This document shows, one piece after another, positions 52,839-61,937 of a DNA stretch of 64,000 bases (position 1 is the stretch's first letter; every line of letters begins with the position of its first letter). The stretch is from the NCBI RefSeq assembly GCF_026151165.2, contig NZ_CP117849.1, positions 310,001 to 374,000 of the forward strand, given 5' to 3'. The stretch comes from Cryobacterium sp. SO2 (GTDB lineage Bacteria > Actinomycetota > Actinomycetes > Actinomycetales > Microbacteriaceae). The translations under genes were made by a program, and so were the position numbers. The notes under the pieces are model-generated. The model saw nothing but the letters and a program-made list of their open reading frames with translations, was not told the DNA's origin and did no database searches.

Positions 52839-54109
52839 GCCGCACCGTCCAGGGCTCCGCACCCGCTTCCGCGCACGGCGTTCCCGCCGGCACCAGCATC
52901 CTGCACCAGCCCAAGGCGGTCTGGGCCGTCGCCTTCGCCTGCGTCATCGCGTTCATGGGCATCGGCCTGGTCGACCCGATCCTGCCGGCCATCGCCGCGG
53001 ACCTCGCCGCGACGCCGACCGAGACCGAGATGCTCTTCACGAGCTACCTGCTCATCACCGGCATCGCGATGTTCTTCACCAGCTGGCTGTCCAGCCGGAT
53101 CGGCGCCAAGCGCACCCTGCTGATCGGTCTGGCCCTGATCGTGGTCTTCGCCCTCGCCGCCGGCCTGTCGCAGGACGTCGAGTCGATCATCGGCTTCCGC
53201 GCGGGCTGGGGCCTCGGCAACGCCCTGTTCATCTCCACCGCGCTGGCCACCATCGTGGGCGCCGCAGCGGGCGGCACGTCGTCGGCGATCATCCTCTACG
53301 AGGCCGCCCTCGGCCTGGGCATCGCCATCGGCCCACTGCTGGGCGGACTGCTCGGCAGCATCAGCTGGCGCGGCCCGTTCTTCGGCAGTGCCACGCTCAT
53401 GGCCGTCGGCTTCATCGCCATCGTGGTGCTCCTCAAGACCGAGGGGCCCAAGCCGGTCCCCACGCGCCTCTCCGCACCGTTCCGCGCGCTCGCCCGGCCG
53501 GGCCTGGGCATCCTGGCCGCCGCCGCCCTGTTCTACAACATCGGCTTCTTCGTGCTGCTGGCCTACACGCCGTTCGCGCTCGTGCCGCTGGGCCTGGGCA
53601 GCGCCGTGAGCCTGGGCCTGGTGTTCTTCGGCTGGGGCCTGTCGCTGGCCATCACCTCGGTGTGGGTGGCGCCGCTGCTCACTCGACGGATGCGCCGCAG
53701 CCGGGTGCTCTGGCTTGTGCTGCCCCTGCTCGCCCTCGACCTGGCCGCGGCCGGAGTGCTCGTCGGCTCAGGCGTCGGCTTGGTGGCCTGCGTCATCGTC
53801 GGCGGGCTGCTGCTCGGCGTGCTCAACACCGTGCTCACCGAGAGCGTGATGGAGGCCACCGACCTGCCGCGCAGCGTGGCCTCGTCCGCCTACTCAGGGG
53901 TTCGATTCCTCGGCGGGGCCATCGCGCCGCCGGCAGCCACCCTGCTCGCGGACCAGTTCACCTCGGCGACACCGTTCTTCGCCGCCGGCGCCTCCGTGCT
54001 CGTGGCGCTGCTCGTGATCGTGCTCGGCCGCCATCACCTCGCCCGCGCCGACGGTGCCGTCGAGGACTCCCTCGAAGAGGCCGAAGCGATCGGCGCCGGC
54101 GACAGCTGA
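52835..54109 (+). CDS. MFS transporter (DHA1-like)
   Basis: A 424-residue, 12-helix major facilitator. First-helix region VAFACVIAFMGIGLVDPILPAIAADL and the motif A region WLSSRIGAKRTLL are typical of DHA1 drug or metabolite exporters. The loop before helix 7 (RLSAPFRALARPG) is short. Coupled to the MarR gene. The 114 nt after it show no recognisable element. Substrate unknown. Confidence 0.92.
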   Translation: MSRTVQGSAPASAHGVPAGTSILHQPKAVWAVAFACVIAFMGIGLVDPILPAIAADLAATPTETEMLFTSYLLITGIAMFFTSWLSSRIGAKRTLLIGLALIVVFALAAGLSQDVESIIGFRAGWGLGNALFISTALATIVGAAAGGTSSAIILYEAALGLGIAIGPLLGGLLGSISWRGPFFGSATLMAVGFIAIVVLLKTEGPKPVPTRLSAPFRALARPGLGILAAAALFYNIGFFVLLAYTPFALVPLGLGSAVSLGLVFFGWGLSLAITSVWVAPLLTRRMRRSRVLWLVLPLLALDLAAAGVLVGSGVGLVACVIVGGLLLGVLNTVLTESVMEATDLPRSVASSAYSGVRFLGGAIAPPAATLLADQFTSATPFFAAGASVLVALLVIVLGRHHLARADGAVEDSLEEAEAIGAGDS

Positions 54110-54223
54110 CCGGTGCTCGGCCCGCCGAGTTCCTCGCGGCACTCGTTTGGTGCGGTGGCACGTGTTCCAACCCGTGCCGCCGGGCGTAACGCGTGCCGCG
54201 GGGCGTAGGGCGGGCCGCGGTGG

Positions 54224-55153
54224 TCAATGGAAGCGGTGGTCCTGGATGGTCATGCGCGGGCCGCGCCGCGGGGCCCGGTAGCCGCTGCCCAGGATGAGCC
54301 GCACCACTCGCTGACGGTGGCCGAGGAACGGCTCGAGCAACTCGAGCATGCCGTCGTCGTCGACGGGGGAGCCGGTGAGCGCCCAGCCCACCTGGGCGGC
54401 CAGGTGGTAGTCTCCCACACTCACCGAATCCGGGTCGCCGTGTGAGCGCTGGGTCACCTCGGCTGCGGTCCAGCGACCCACCCCGGGCAGCGACTGCAGC
54501 CGCCGCGCGGCCGTGACCACGTCGACCGGCCGGTCGAGCGAGGCGGCGACGGCCGCCACCGTCACGGCCGTGCGGGACCGGCGCGGGTCGACTCCGGCCC
54601 GATGCCACTCCCACGACGGCACCAGCCGCCAGCGCTCGGGGCCGGGGGACACCATCATGCCCGCCGGCGCCGGCCCGGGGGCAGCCTCGCCATGTCTGCG
54701 GATGAGCCGGTACCAGGCCCGGTGGGCCTCGAGGGTGGTGACCTTCTGTTCGATGATCGCGGGGATGAGGGCCTCGAAGACCAGACCAGAGCTGCCCAGC
54801 CAGACGCCGGGAGCGCGGCGGCGCACCTCGGCGAGAGCGGGGTGCGCGCCGAGGTCGAGTCCGGTCCAGTCGTCGCCGTCGCCGAGCAGCGCCGGCACCT
54901 GGCCGATGCTCCACTCGGCGCCCTCGCCCCAGGCCCGGGCGTCGACGGCTCCGTCCGCGCGCTGGCGGAGCAGCAGGGTGGCCGGCCCGAGCGGTGTTCG
55001 CTGCGTGCGCCAGATTCCGGCGTCATCGGTGCGGCAGGTGGGGTCACCCAGGCCGCGGCGGTGCGGGGCCATGGTGGCGGCCAGGGTCACCGGGCGCCGG
55101 GGCGCGTACAGCGTGGCGGCCGTCGGGGCCGCGGCGGCTGGATCGGAATTCAT
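54224..55153 (-). CDS. AlkA-like DNA-3-methyladenine glycosylase
   Basis: Base-excision repair of alkylated bases. 309 residues. The helix-hairpin-helix is LQSLPGVGRWTAAEV (about 222-236), followed by catalytic Asp248 in SVSVGDYHLAA. IEQKVTTLEAHRAWYRLI is the typical upstream helix. The N-terminal about 100 residues hold a WRTQRTPLGPATLLLRQ beta-segment as in AlkA. No iron-sulfur cysteines. TAACCT lies 7 nt before the ATG and GAGGGG directly before it, so either initiation mode is possible. Confidence 0.9.
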   Translation of the reverse strand: MNSDPAAAAPTAATLYAPRRPVTLAATMAPHRRGLGDPTCRTDDAGIWRTQRTPLGPATLLLRQRADGAVDARAWGEGAEWSIGQVPALLGDGDDWTGLDLGAHPALAEVRRRAPGVWLGSSGLVFEALIPAIIEQKVTTLEAHRAWYRLIRRHGEAAPGPAPAGMMVSPGPERWRLVPSWEWHRAGVDPRRSRTAVTVAAVAASLDRPVDVVTAARRLQSLPGVGRWTAAEVTQRSHGDPDSVSVGDYHLAAQVGWALTGSPVDDDGMLELLEPFLGHRQRVVRLILGSGYRAPRRGPRMTIQDHRFH

Positions 55154-55196
55154 CCCCTCGAGGTTAACCCGCCCGGGTGACAGTTGCGCATCCGGG

Positions 55197-56210
55197 TCAC
55201 CGGGGGGCGCTGGTGCTCGAGCGCATCACCAGGTTGGTCGGCACCCGGGTGAGGTGTCCGGTGCGTTCGGGCCCCTCGGTGTGGTCCAGTTCCGCCAGGA
55301 GCGAGTCGATGGCCATCCTGGCCTGGTTGCGCGGATGCTGTTCGATGGTCGTGAGCCGGAACATCTCGGCATACGGGTGGCCGTCGATCCCGATCACCGA
55401 GAGTTCGGTGGGGATCTGGATGCCCAGCTCCCTGGCGGCGATGATGAGCCCGACGGCGATCTCGTCGCTTGCCGCGAACACCGCCGTCGGCCGGCGGCGC
55501 GGGTCGCCGAACAGGGCCAGCCCTGCCTCGTACCCGCCGGGCACAGTGAACGCGCAGGCCGAGAAGCCGTCGTCGGTGGGCAGGCCCGCTGCGCGCATGG
55601 CCTCGTTGAAGCCGGTGAGCCGCTTGGTGTGCACGGCGAAATCCATCTGGTCCACCTGGTCACCGCCCACGTGGCGGATGTCGGTGTGGCCGAGGCTGAG
55701 CAGGTGCTCGGTGGCCAGGCGCGCGGTGGCGATGTCGTCGATCGCGATAGTGTGCACGCCGGGGATCTCGCCGCCGATCCCCACCAGGGGGCGGCCCATC
55801 CGGTGCAACAGGGCGACCTCGGTGTCGCTGAGCTCCACGCCGACCGAGATCACGCCGTCGAACCGCTTGCGGGCGAGGAAGAAGTCGAAGACCCGCTCGC
55901 GCTCGGCCGAGTGGGCGGGCAGGTTGTACAGCGTCATGTCGTAGCCCTGGGCCAATAGCGACTGCTCGAGGCTCTCGAGAACCTCGGAGAAGAACCACCG
56001 GCTGATGAACGGGATGATAACGCCGACGCTCTGGGTGCGCCCGGTGACCAGGCTCGCCGCATTGGGGGAGGCGACGTAGCCGATCTGGGCGGCGGCGGCG
56101 ATCACCTTGCTCCGGGTCTCATCTGACACATAGCCGCGACCGCTGAGCGCACGGGAGGCTGTGGCCTTGGCGACGCCGGCCAGGCGCGCAACATCGGCGA
56201 TTGCGCTCAT
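55197..56210 (-). CDS. LacI-family repressor of the alpha-glucoside operon
   Basis: A 337-residue regulator; ATG 56210 with GGAGG 5 nt upstream (the longer frame to 56282 runs over its own operator). The HTH is IADVARLAGVAKATASRALSGRGYVSDETR, followed by the hinge and a periplasmic-binding-like effector domain (SVGVIIPFISRWFFSEVLESLEQSLL). Divergent from the binding-protein gene; palindromes GGAACCGGTTCC at 56269 and 56401 are the likely operators for both directions. Confidence 0.94.
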   Translation of the reverse strand: MSAIADVARLAGVAKATASRALSGRGYVSDETRSKVIAAAAQIGYVASPNAASLVTGRTQSVGVIIPFISRWFFSEVLESLEQSLLAQGYDMTLYNLPAHSAERERVFDFFLARKRFDGVISVGVELSDTEVALLHRMGRPLVGIGGEIPGVHTIAIDDIATARLATEHLLSLGHTDIRHVGGDQVDQMDFAVHTKRLTGFNEAMRAAGLPTDDGFSACAFTVPGGYEAGLALFGDPRRRPTAVFAASDEIAVGLIIAARELGIQIPTELSVIGIDGHPYAEMFRLTTIEQHPRNQARMAIDSLLAELDHTEGPERTGHLTRVPTNLVMRSSTSAPR

Positions 56211-56268
56211 GCCAGCCTCCGTCCTTGGAAACGCTAGTGGACACCATAGCCGCAACCCGGGAGCGAAT

Positions 56269-56280
56269 GGAACCGGTTCC
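56269..56280. promoter_or_regulatory. LacI operator, repressor side
   Basis: Perfect palindrome GGAACCGGTTCC, 59 nt upstream of the repressor start. Same sequence as the operator at 56401-56412. Confidence 0.75.
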
Positions 56281-56364
56281 ATAAAGTCGCAATCGAAGCG
56301 TGACCCTCTCGCAGGTCCCGAGGAATGAGAGCGCGATCTTTGTCAATCTGTGACCAATCCGGGG

Positions 56365-56428
56365 TTGTGGCGAACGGTCGGGTGCCGTACTTTGTGGTGT
56401 GGAACCGGTTCCTTATGCAACCGTTTCC
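56365..56428 (+). promoter_or_regulatory. Alpha-glucoside operon promoter with two LacI operators
   Basis: -35 TTGTGG (56365-56370), a 17-nt spacer, -10 TACTTT (56388-56393). The predicted start coincides with operator GGAACCGGTTCC (56401-56412). A second, imperfect copy GCAACCGTTTCC follows at 56417-56428. Together with 56269-56280 this fills the 309-nt gap; looping between the sites is possible. Confidence 0.7.
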
Positions 56429-56519
56429 AGAAGCGTCACCACGAGCACCTGCACCACACATTCCGGTCGACCGGCCCTGCCGGCTCGGCCACAAGCAACA
56501 CTCAACGAGGAGGATTTGC

Positions 56520-57881
56520 ATGAGCGTGAAACAGCACCGCCGGCTCTTTGTCCCGGTCGCTGCAGCCGCAGTGATGGGACTCGCCCTGACCGGCTGTACC
56601 GGCGACATCGCCGCCCAGGACGCAGCGGACACCGACTGCGCGGCCTACACCGACTACGGCACCTTCGAGGGCAGCCCCGAAGTCACCATCAGCGGCACGA
56701 TCCAGGACGTCGAGGCCGACCGCCTCGTCAGCTCCTGGGCAGACTTCCAGGCCTGCACCGGCATCACCGTGAGCTACACGGGCACCAAGGAGTTCGAGGC
56801 TCAGATCGCCGTTCTCGCCGAGGGCGGCAACGCCTCCGATATCGCGATCATCCCGCAGCCCGGCCTGTTCAACAAGCTCGCGGATGCCGGCTTCCTCAAG
56901 CCTGCCCCCCAGGCTGTCGAGGACAACGTCGACAAGTGGTGGTCCGCTGACTGGAAGGGCTACGGCACCGCGTCCGACGGCACCTTCTACGCCGCACCGC
57001 TGATGGCCAGCGTCAAGGGCTACGTCTGGTACTCGCCCTCGATGTTCAAGGACAAGGGCTACGAGATCCCCACCTCGCTCGACGAGATGATGGACCTCAC
57101 CGCCCAGATCGCCGCCGACGGCACCGTGCCGTGGTGCGCCGGCGTCGGATCGGGTGACGCCACCGGTTGGCCGGGAACGGACTGGATCGAGGACTACGTC
57201 CTGCGCGAGGCCGGCGCCGACACCTACGACAAGTGGGTCACGCACGAGATCCCGTTCAACGACCCCGCGATCGTCTCGGCCTTCAACTCGGTCGGCGACA
57301 TCCTGAAGAACCCGGACTACGTCAACGCTGGACTCGGCGACGTCTCGTCGATCATCTCCACGGAGTTCGGCGACGCCGGCCTCCCGGTGCTCGACGGCAC
57401 CTGCGCACTGCACCACCAGGCCTCGTTCTACGAGGGCTTCTGGAAGAACGCCGACGAGTCGGCAGTGGATGTCTCGCCTGACGGCGACGTCTACGCCTTC
57501 CTCCTGCCGCCCGCAGAGGCCGGCGGAGAGCAGGCTGTCACCGGTGGTGGCGAGCTGGTCGGTGCCTTCAAGGAGAGCGACGAGATCACCGCAGTGCTCA
57601 GCTACCTCTCCAGCGACACCTGGGCGAACAACCGGGTCAAGCTGGGCGGTGTGATCAGCGCCAACACCGGCCTCGACGCCTCCCTCGCCTCCAGCGACAT
57701 CCTCAAGCAGAGCGTCGAGATCCTGCAGGACCCGAACACGGTCTTCCGTTTCGACGGCTCTGACCTGATGCCCGGCGCCGTGGGAACCGACTCCTTCTGG
57801 AAGGGCATCGTGTCCTGGCTGAGTGGCGACGATACCCAGAAGGTCGTCGACACCATCGAGTCGAGCTGGCCGAAGAGCTAG
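56520..57881 (+). CDS. Alpha-glucoside-type ABC binding lipoprotein
   Basis: A 453-residue solute-binding protein of the AglE type. ATG 56520 with AGGAGG upstream. Signal peptide and lipobox LTGC (Cys about 24). The mature part begins with a Cys/Tyr/Asp-rich 'CAAYTDYGTFEGSPEV' region; then DIAIIPQPGLFNKLADAG, and WPGTDWIEDYVLREAGADTYDKW, both characteristic of alpha-glucoside (maltose, trehalose, sucrose) binders. Followed by two permeases; no ATPase gene is present. Confidence 0.92.
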   Translation: MSVKQHRRLFVPVAAAAVMGLALTGCTGDIAAQDAADTDCAAYTDYGTFEGSPEVTISGTIQDVEADRLVSSWADFQACTGITVSYTGTKEFEAQIAVLAEGGNASDIAIIPQPGLFNKLADAGFLKPAPQAVEDNVDKWWSADWKGYGTASDGTFYAAPLMASVKGYVWYSPSMFKDKGYEIPTSLDEMMDLTAQIAADGTVPWCAGVGSGDATGWPGTDWIEDYVLREAGADTYDKWVTHEIPFNDPAIVSAFNSVGDILKNPDYVNAGLGDVSSIISTEFGDAGLPVLDGTCALHHQASFYEGFWKNADESAVDVSPDGDVYAFLLPPAEAGGEQAVTGGGELVGAFKESDEITAVLSYLSSDTWANNRVKLGGVISANTGLDASLASSDILKQSVEILQDPNTVFRFDGSDLMPGAVGTDSFWKGIVSWLSGDDTQKVVDTIESSWPKS

Positions 57882-57893
57882 TACCCGCTCCAC

Positions 57894-57960
57894 CCGGGTG
57901 GGTCTGCCGCGAGGCAGGCCCACCCGGCAGTACCACCCCCCAACTTTTAGTACCACCCCC
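57894..57960 (+). repeat. Intercistronic hairpin and direct repeat
   Basis: A 15-nt stem (57894-57908 with 57913-57927, one G-T) follows the binding-protein gene. Then AGTACCACCCCC occurs twice, 20 bp apart (57929-57940, 57949-57960). A stem at this point is typical for keeping binding-protein mRNA more abundant than permease mRNA. The direct repeat has no known function. Confidence 0.7.
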
Positions 57961-57987
57961 TCTCGAGACCATAGAAGGGTCCGGCCA

Positions 57988-58959
57988 ATGACGACCGCGG
58001 ATCTACTCGGCAAGATAATTCAGGTGGTGGCGGCTCTCGCCGCCTTCTCGCTCGTCATCGGGCTAGTACTCTTCCTGATCGACAAGGCGCCCAAACGCGG
58101 GCGCGACTACTACCAGCTCGCCTTCTTCCTGCTCCCCGCCGTGCTGCTGCTGCTGGTCGGGCTCATCTACCCAGCCTTCCGCACCTCGCTGCTGGCTTTC
58201 ACCAACAACTCCGGTGACTGGGTCGGGGCGGAGAACTTCATCTGGATGTTCACCCAGCCAGCTGCCCTCGTGACGCTCGGGAACACCATCATCTGGGTCG
58301 TCCTCGTGCCAACGATCTCCACCGCGATCGGCCTGGCCTACGCGGTGTTCATCGACAAGTCCCGCGGTGAGAAGTACTTCAAGGCCCTGGTCTTCATGCC
58401 TATGGCCATCTCGTTCGTGGGCGCCGGCATTATCTGGCGCTTCGTCTACGACTTCAAGTCCGGCGACAACGCCCAGATCGGCTTGCTCAACCAGATCCTG
58501 GTCTGGGTGGGAATCGAACCTGTGCAGTGGCTGCAGACGTCGCCGATCAACACCTTCCTGCTGATCGTGGTGATGATCTGGATCCAGACCGGATTCGCCA
58601 TGGTCATCTGCTCCGCCGCGATTAAGGGTGTGCCCACCGAACAGATCGAGGCCGCCCAGCTGGACGGCACCAACCCGTGGCAGCGGTTCACCAACGTGAC
58701 CCTGCCGGGCATCCGCGGTTCGCTGGTCGTGGTGATCACCACAATCTCAATCGCCACCCTCAAGGTGTTCGACATCGTGCGCACCATGACCGCCGGTAAC
58801 TTCAACACCAGCGTCATCGCCAACGAGATGTACACCCAGGCCTTCCGGGCCGGCGAGCAGGGCCGAGGCGCCGCGCTCGCGATCGTGCTGTTCCTCCTGG
58901 TGCTGCCGATCGTCATCTACAACGTACGAATCCTGCGTCAGCAGAGGGAGATCCGATGA
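57988..58959 (+). CDS. Alpha-glucoside ABC permease (AglF type)
   Basis: A 323-residue permease from ATG 57988, with GAAGGG upstream. An extra N-terminal helix (VVAALAAFSLVIGLVLFLI) precedes the usual six, as in AglF. The docking loop EQIEAAQLDGTNPWQRF is near residue 218. Ends overlapping the next gene (ATGA). Confidence 0.92.
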   Translation: MTTADLLGKIIQVVAALAAFSLVIGLVLFLIDKAPKRGRDYYQLAFFLLPAVLLLLVGLIYPAFRTSLLAFTNNSGDWVGAENFIWMFTQPAALVTLGNTIIWVVLVPTISTAIGLAYAVFIDKSRGEKYFKALVFMPMAISFVGAGIIWRFVYDFKSGDNAQIGLLNQILVWVGIEPVQWLQTSPINTFLLIVVMIWIQTGFAMVICSAAIKGVPTEQIEAAQLDGTNPWQRFTNVTLPGIRGSLVVVITTISIATLKVFDIVRTMTAGNFNTSVIANEMYTQAFRAGEQGRGAALAIVLFLLVLPIVIYNVRILRQQREIR

Positions 58960-59936
58960 GCGACAACGTAGTCGACCTGCCCATCCCGGGCGCCGGAACC
59001 AAGGCGAACACGACCGCTGAAGTGGTCGGCAAGTCCGAGCGGGTGAAGCGGCGGCTCACGTCGCGCCCGGCGACGGCTGTGGCCCTCGTCATCGCGGTGC
59101 TGTGGACCCTGCCGACCTTCGGACTGTTCATCTCCTCGTTCCGGCCCGCGGGCCTGATCAGCACCACCGGCTGGTGGACCATCTTCCAGAACCCGGGCTT
59201 CACCCTGGACAACTACTCCGAGGTGCTGTTCAGCACCTCGCAGTCGTCGCCGCAGCTGGGCGCGTACTTCGTGAACTCGCTGGCCATCGCCATTCCGGCC
59301 ACGCTGTTCCCGCTGGTGATCGCCGCCATGGCCGCCTACGCCTTCGCCTGGATCAAGTTCAAGTGGAGCGGCGGACTGTTCGTGCTGATCTTCGCACTGC
59401 AGATCGTTCCGCTGCAGCTCGCCTTGATCCCGTTGCTGCAGATGTTCACCCAGTTCCTGCGCCCCGGCCAGGCTTGGATCCACGACCTGATCCCGATGAT
59501 CCCCGAGCAGGGCTACCTGCCGGTCTGGATCGCGCACACGATCTTCGCGCTGCCGCTGGCGATCTTCCTGCTGCACAACTTCATCTCGGAGATTCCGGGC
59601 GAGGTCATCGAAGCGGCCAGGGTGGATGGCGCCAGCCACGGCCAGGTCTTCTTCCGTATCGTGCTGCCGCTGGCCGTGCCCGCGCTGGCGTCGTTCGCCA
59701 TCTTCCAGTTCCTCTGGGTCTGGAACGACCTGCTAGTGGCGTTGATCTTCTCGGGCGGTACCCAGGACGTGGCGCCGCTCACCCAGCGGCTGGCCGAGCT
59801 CACCGGAACCCGCGGCCAGGACTGGCAACGTCTGACGGCCGCCGCGTTCGTGTCGCTGATAGTTCCGCTGATCGTGTTCTTCAGCCTGCAGCGTTACTTC
59901 GTGCGCGGGCTGCTGGCAGGCTCGACCAAGGGGTAG
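58956..59936 (+). CDS. Alpha-glucoside ABC permease (AglG type)
   Basis: A 326-residue partner permease, with docking loop GEVIEAARVDGASHGQVFF near residue 217. A cytoplasmic N-terminus with a run of Arg/Lys precedes helix 1. The last gene of the LacI-controlled operon, closed by the terminator at 59958-59989. Confidence 0.92.
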   Translation: MSDNVVDLPIPGAGTKANTTAEVVGKSERVKRRLTSRPATAVALVIAVLWTLPTFGLFISSFRPAGLISTTGWWTIFQNPGFTLDNYSEVLFSTSQSSPQLGAYFVNSLAIAIPATLFPLVIAAMAAYAFAWIKFKWSGGLFVLIFALQIVPLQLALIPLLQMFTQFLRPGQAWIHDLIPMIPEQGYLPVWIAHTIFALPLAIFLLHNFISEIPGEVIEAARVDGASHGQVFFRIVLPLAVPALASFAIFQFLWVWNDLLVALIFSGGTQDVAPLTQRLAELTGTRGQDWQRLTAAAFVSLIVPLIVFFSLQRYFVRGLLAGSTKG

Positions 59937-59957
59937 TTCCCGCCGGCAGAGCAGCGA

Positions 59958-59989
59958 CGGACCGGCCCCGGAAGTCCGGGGTCGGTCCG
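59958..59989 (+). terminator. Terminator of the alpha-glucoside operon
   Basis: A 14-bp stem with one G-T pair (59958-59971 with 59976-59989) and an AAGT loop. Confidence 0.82.
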
Positions 59990-59995
59990 CTGACT

Positions 59996-60001
59996 TAGAG
60001 T
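59996..60001 (+). promoter_or_regulatory. -10 box of leaderless ABC exporter mRNA
   Basis: TAGAGT followed by exactly 6 nt and ATG 60008. No ribosome-binding site is present. Confidence 0.5.
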
Positions 60002-60007
60002 GAAACC

Positions 60008-61888
60008 ATGAGCGGAATGCACGGCGGGGGCGGACGTCCCCCTGAAGATTTCCGGGGGCGCCGCAACCGCGTCAGTAACGACGACAAGGACGCCCAGAAG
60101 GCCGAGAACGCCGAGGCGCCGGTGATTCCCAACCTGCTCGGCCGCATCCGGGCGCTGTTCGCCCCGCACACCAGGAAGCTCACCGTCACGGTGATCCTGG
60201 TGCTGTTGTCGGCCGGGTTGTCCGTGCTGCCTCCGCTGCTCATCCAGCGGGCGTTCGACGAAGGCCTGTTCCCGCCCTCCGGCGGGCCGAACCTGCAGCG
60301 GCTGACCGTTCTGGTGGTGCTGATGATCGCCGCCTACATCACCACCGCCCTGCTGGGGGTGTGGCAGACCTGGCTCACCGCCACCGTGGGCAACTCGGTG
60401 ATGGGCGAGCTGCGAGTGCGGCTGTTCACCCACCTGCAGGCCATGGAACTGAGCTTCTTCACGCGCACCAAGACCGGCGTGATCCAATCGAGGCTGCAGA
60501 ACGACGTTGGCGGGGTCGCCGGCGTGCTCACCAACACGGTCTCGAGCATTCTCGGCAACGCCGTGACCGTGATCGCCGCGTTCGTGGCGATGCTGCTGCT
60601 CAACTGGCAGCTCGCCATCGTGGCCGTGATCCTGATGCCGATCCTGGTCTTCGCACAGCGCCGGGTCGGCCAGGTGCGCGCCCGCATCGCGGCGAAGACG
60701 CAGGAGTCGCTCTCCGACATGACCGCGATCACGCAGGAGACCCTGAGCGTGTCCGGCATCCTGCTGTCCAAGAGCTTCACCAGGCAGAAGGCCGAGATCT
60801 CCCGGTACTCCGGCGAGAACGACAACCAGGTGCGGCTGCAGGTCAGCCAGCAGATGAGCGGCCAGTGGTTCTTCGCCATGGTCAGCATCTTCCTGTCCAG
60901 CATCCCGGCCATCGTGTACCTGGTCGCCGGCCTGCTGCTCACCAACGGCGCCACCGACATCACCGCGGGCACCGTCGTCGCGTTCACCACCGTGCAGGCG
61001 CGGCTGCTCTTCCCCCTGCTCGGACTCATGCGGGTGGCCCTGGACCTGCAGACCTCGAGCGCCCTGTTCGCGCGGATCTTCCAGTATCTCGACCTCACCC
61101 CGGCCATCAGCGATGCGCCCGGTGCCATCCCCGCCCCGGCCGTGAACGGGCGGGTGCAGTTTGACGCCGTCACCTTCGCCTATCCGGATGCGGCGCCCGA
61201 GTCCCGGCCGACCCTCGACGCGGTCTCGTTCACCATCGAACCCGGCGAGTTCGCCGCTTTCGTCGGGCCGAGCGGCGCGGGCAAGACCACGGTGTCGTAC
61301 CTGATCCCGAGGTTCTACGAGGCCACCGCCGGGAGGGTGCTGTTCTCCGGCATCGACGTGCGCGACCTCGCCCAGGAGTCGCTGGTCTCGCACATCGGCA
61401 TCGTCAGCCAGGAGACCTACCTCTTCCACGCGACAATCGCCGAGAACCTCCGGTATGCCAGGCCCGAGGCCACGGATGCCGAGCTGGAGACCGCCGCGCG
61501 CGCCGCCAACATCCACGACACCATCGCTTCGTTCCCGGCCGGCTACGACACCATCGTCGGCGAACGCGGCTACAGGCTCTCCGGTGGGGAGAAGCAGCGC
61601 GTGGCGATCGCCAGGGTGCTGCTGAAAGACCCCGAGGTGCTGATCCTCGACGAGGCCACGAGTGCTCTCGACTCGATCTCGGAGCGGGTGGTGCAGGCGG
61701 CCCTGGACACGGCATCCCGTGGACGCACGACCATCGCCATCGCGCACCGCCTGTCGACCATCGTGACCGCCGACGTGATCTTCGTCGTCGAGAGGGGCCG
61801 CGTTGTAGAGACCGGAACCCACCAGGACTTGCTCGCAAGGTCAGGGGTGTACGCGTCCCTCTACGCAGAACAGGTCCGCGAGCCGTGA
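60008..61888 (+). CDS. Fused ABC exporter (MsbA/LmrA type half-transporter)
   Basis: A 626-residue half-transporter: about 45 polar residues, six membrane helices (about 55-345), then the ATPase domain. Walker A GPSGAGKTT, Q-loop IVSQETYLFH, signature LSGGEKQRVAIARVLL, Walker B VLILDEATSALD and H-loop AIAHRLSTI are intact. It would work as a homodimer exporting lipids or drugs. Transcribed alone, apparently without a leader. Its stop TGA (61886-61888) lies inside the palindrome shared with the convergent DUF305 gene; both proteins end in Arg-Glu-Pro for that reason. Confidence 0.94.
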   Translation: MSGMHGGGGRPPEDFRGRRNRVSNDDKDAQKAENAEAPVIPNLLGRIRALFAPHTRKLTVTVILVLLSAGLSVLPPLLIQRAFDEGLFPPSGGPNLQRLTVLVVLMIAAYITTALLGVWQTWLTATVGNSVMGELRVRLFTHLQAMELSFFTRTKTGVIQSRLQNDVGGVAGVLTNTVSSILGNAVTVIAAFVAMLLLNWQLAIVAVILMPILVFAQRRVGQVRARIAAKTQESLSDMTAITQETLSVSGILLSKSFTRQKAEISRYSGENDNQVRLQVSQQMSGQWFFAMVSIFLSSIPAIVYLVAGLLLTNGATDITAGTVVAFTTVQARLLFPLLGLMRVALDLQTSSALFARIFQYLDLTPAISDAPGAIPAPAVNGRVQFDAVTFAYPDAAPESRPTLDAVSFTIEPGEFAAFVGPSGAGKTTVSYLIPRFYEATAGRVLFSGIDVRDLAQESLVSHIGIVSQETYLFHATIAENLRYARPEATDAELETAARAANIHDTIASFPAGYDTIVGERGYRLSGGEKQRVAIARVLLKDPEVLILDEATSALDSISERVVQAALDTASRGRTTIAIAHRLSTIVTADVIFVVERGRVVETGTHQDLLARSGVYASLYAEQVREP

Positions 61889-61937
61889 GGTAAGCCCCAA
61901 AAAACTCGAGTTTTCGGGGCTCAGGTCACGGCTCGCG
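61877..61937. terminator. Two-tier hairpin holding both convergent stop codons
   Basis: Outer arms CGCGAGCCGTGA / TCACGGCTCGCG (61877-61888, 61926-61937) pair perfectly and contain the TGA of each flanking gene. Inner arms AGCCCC...AAAACTC / GAGTTTT...GGGGCT pair with a one-nucleotide bulge. On both strands the inner stem ends in A or T runs, so it is a bidirectional terminator. Related to 20533-20597. Confidence 0.85.
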
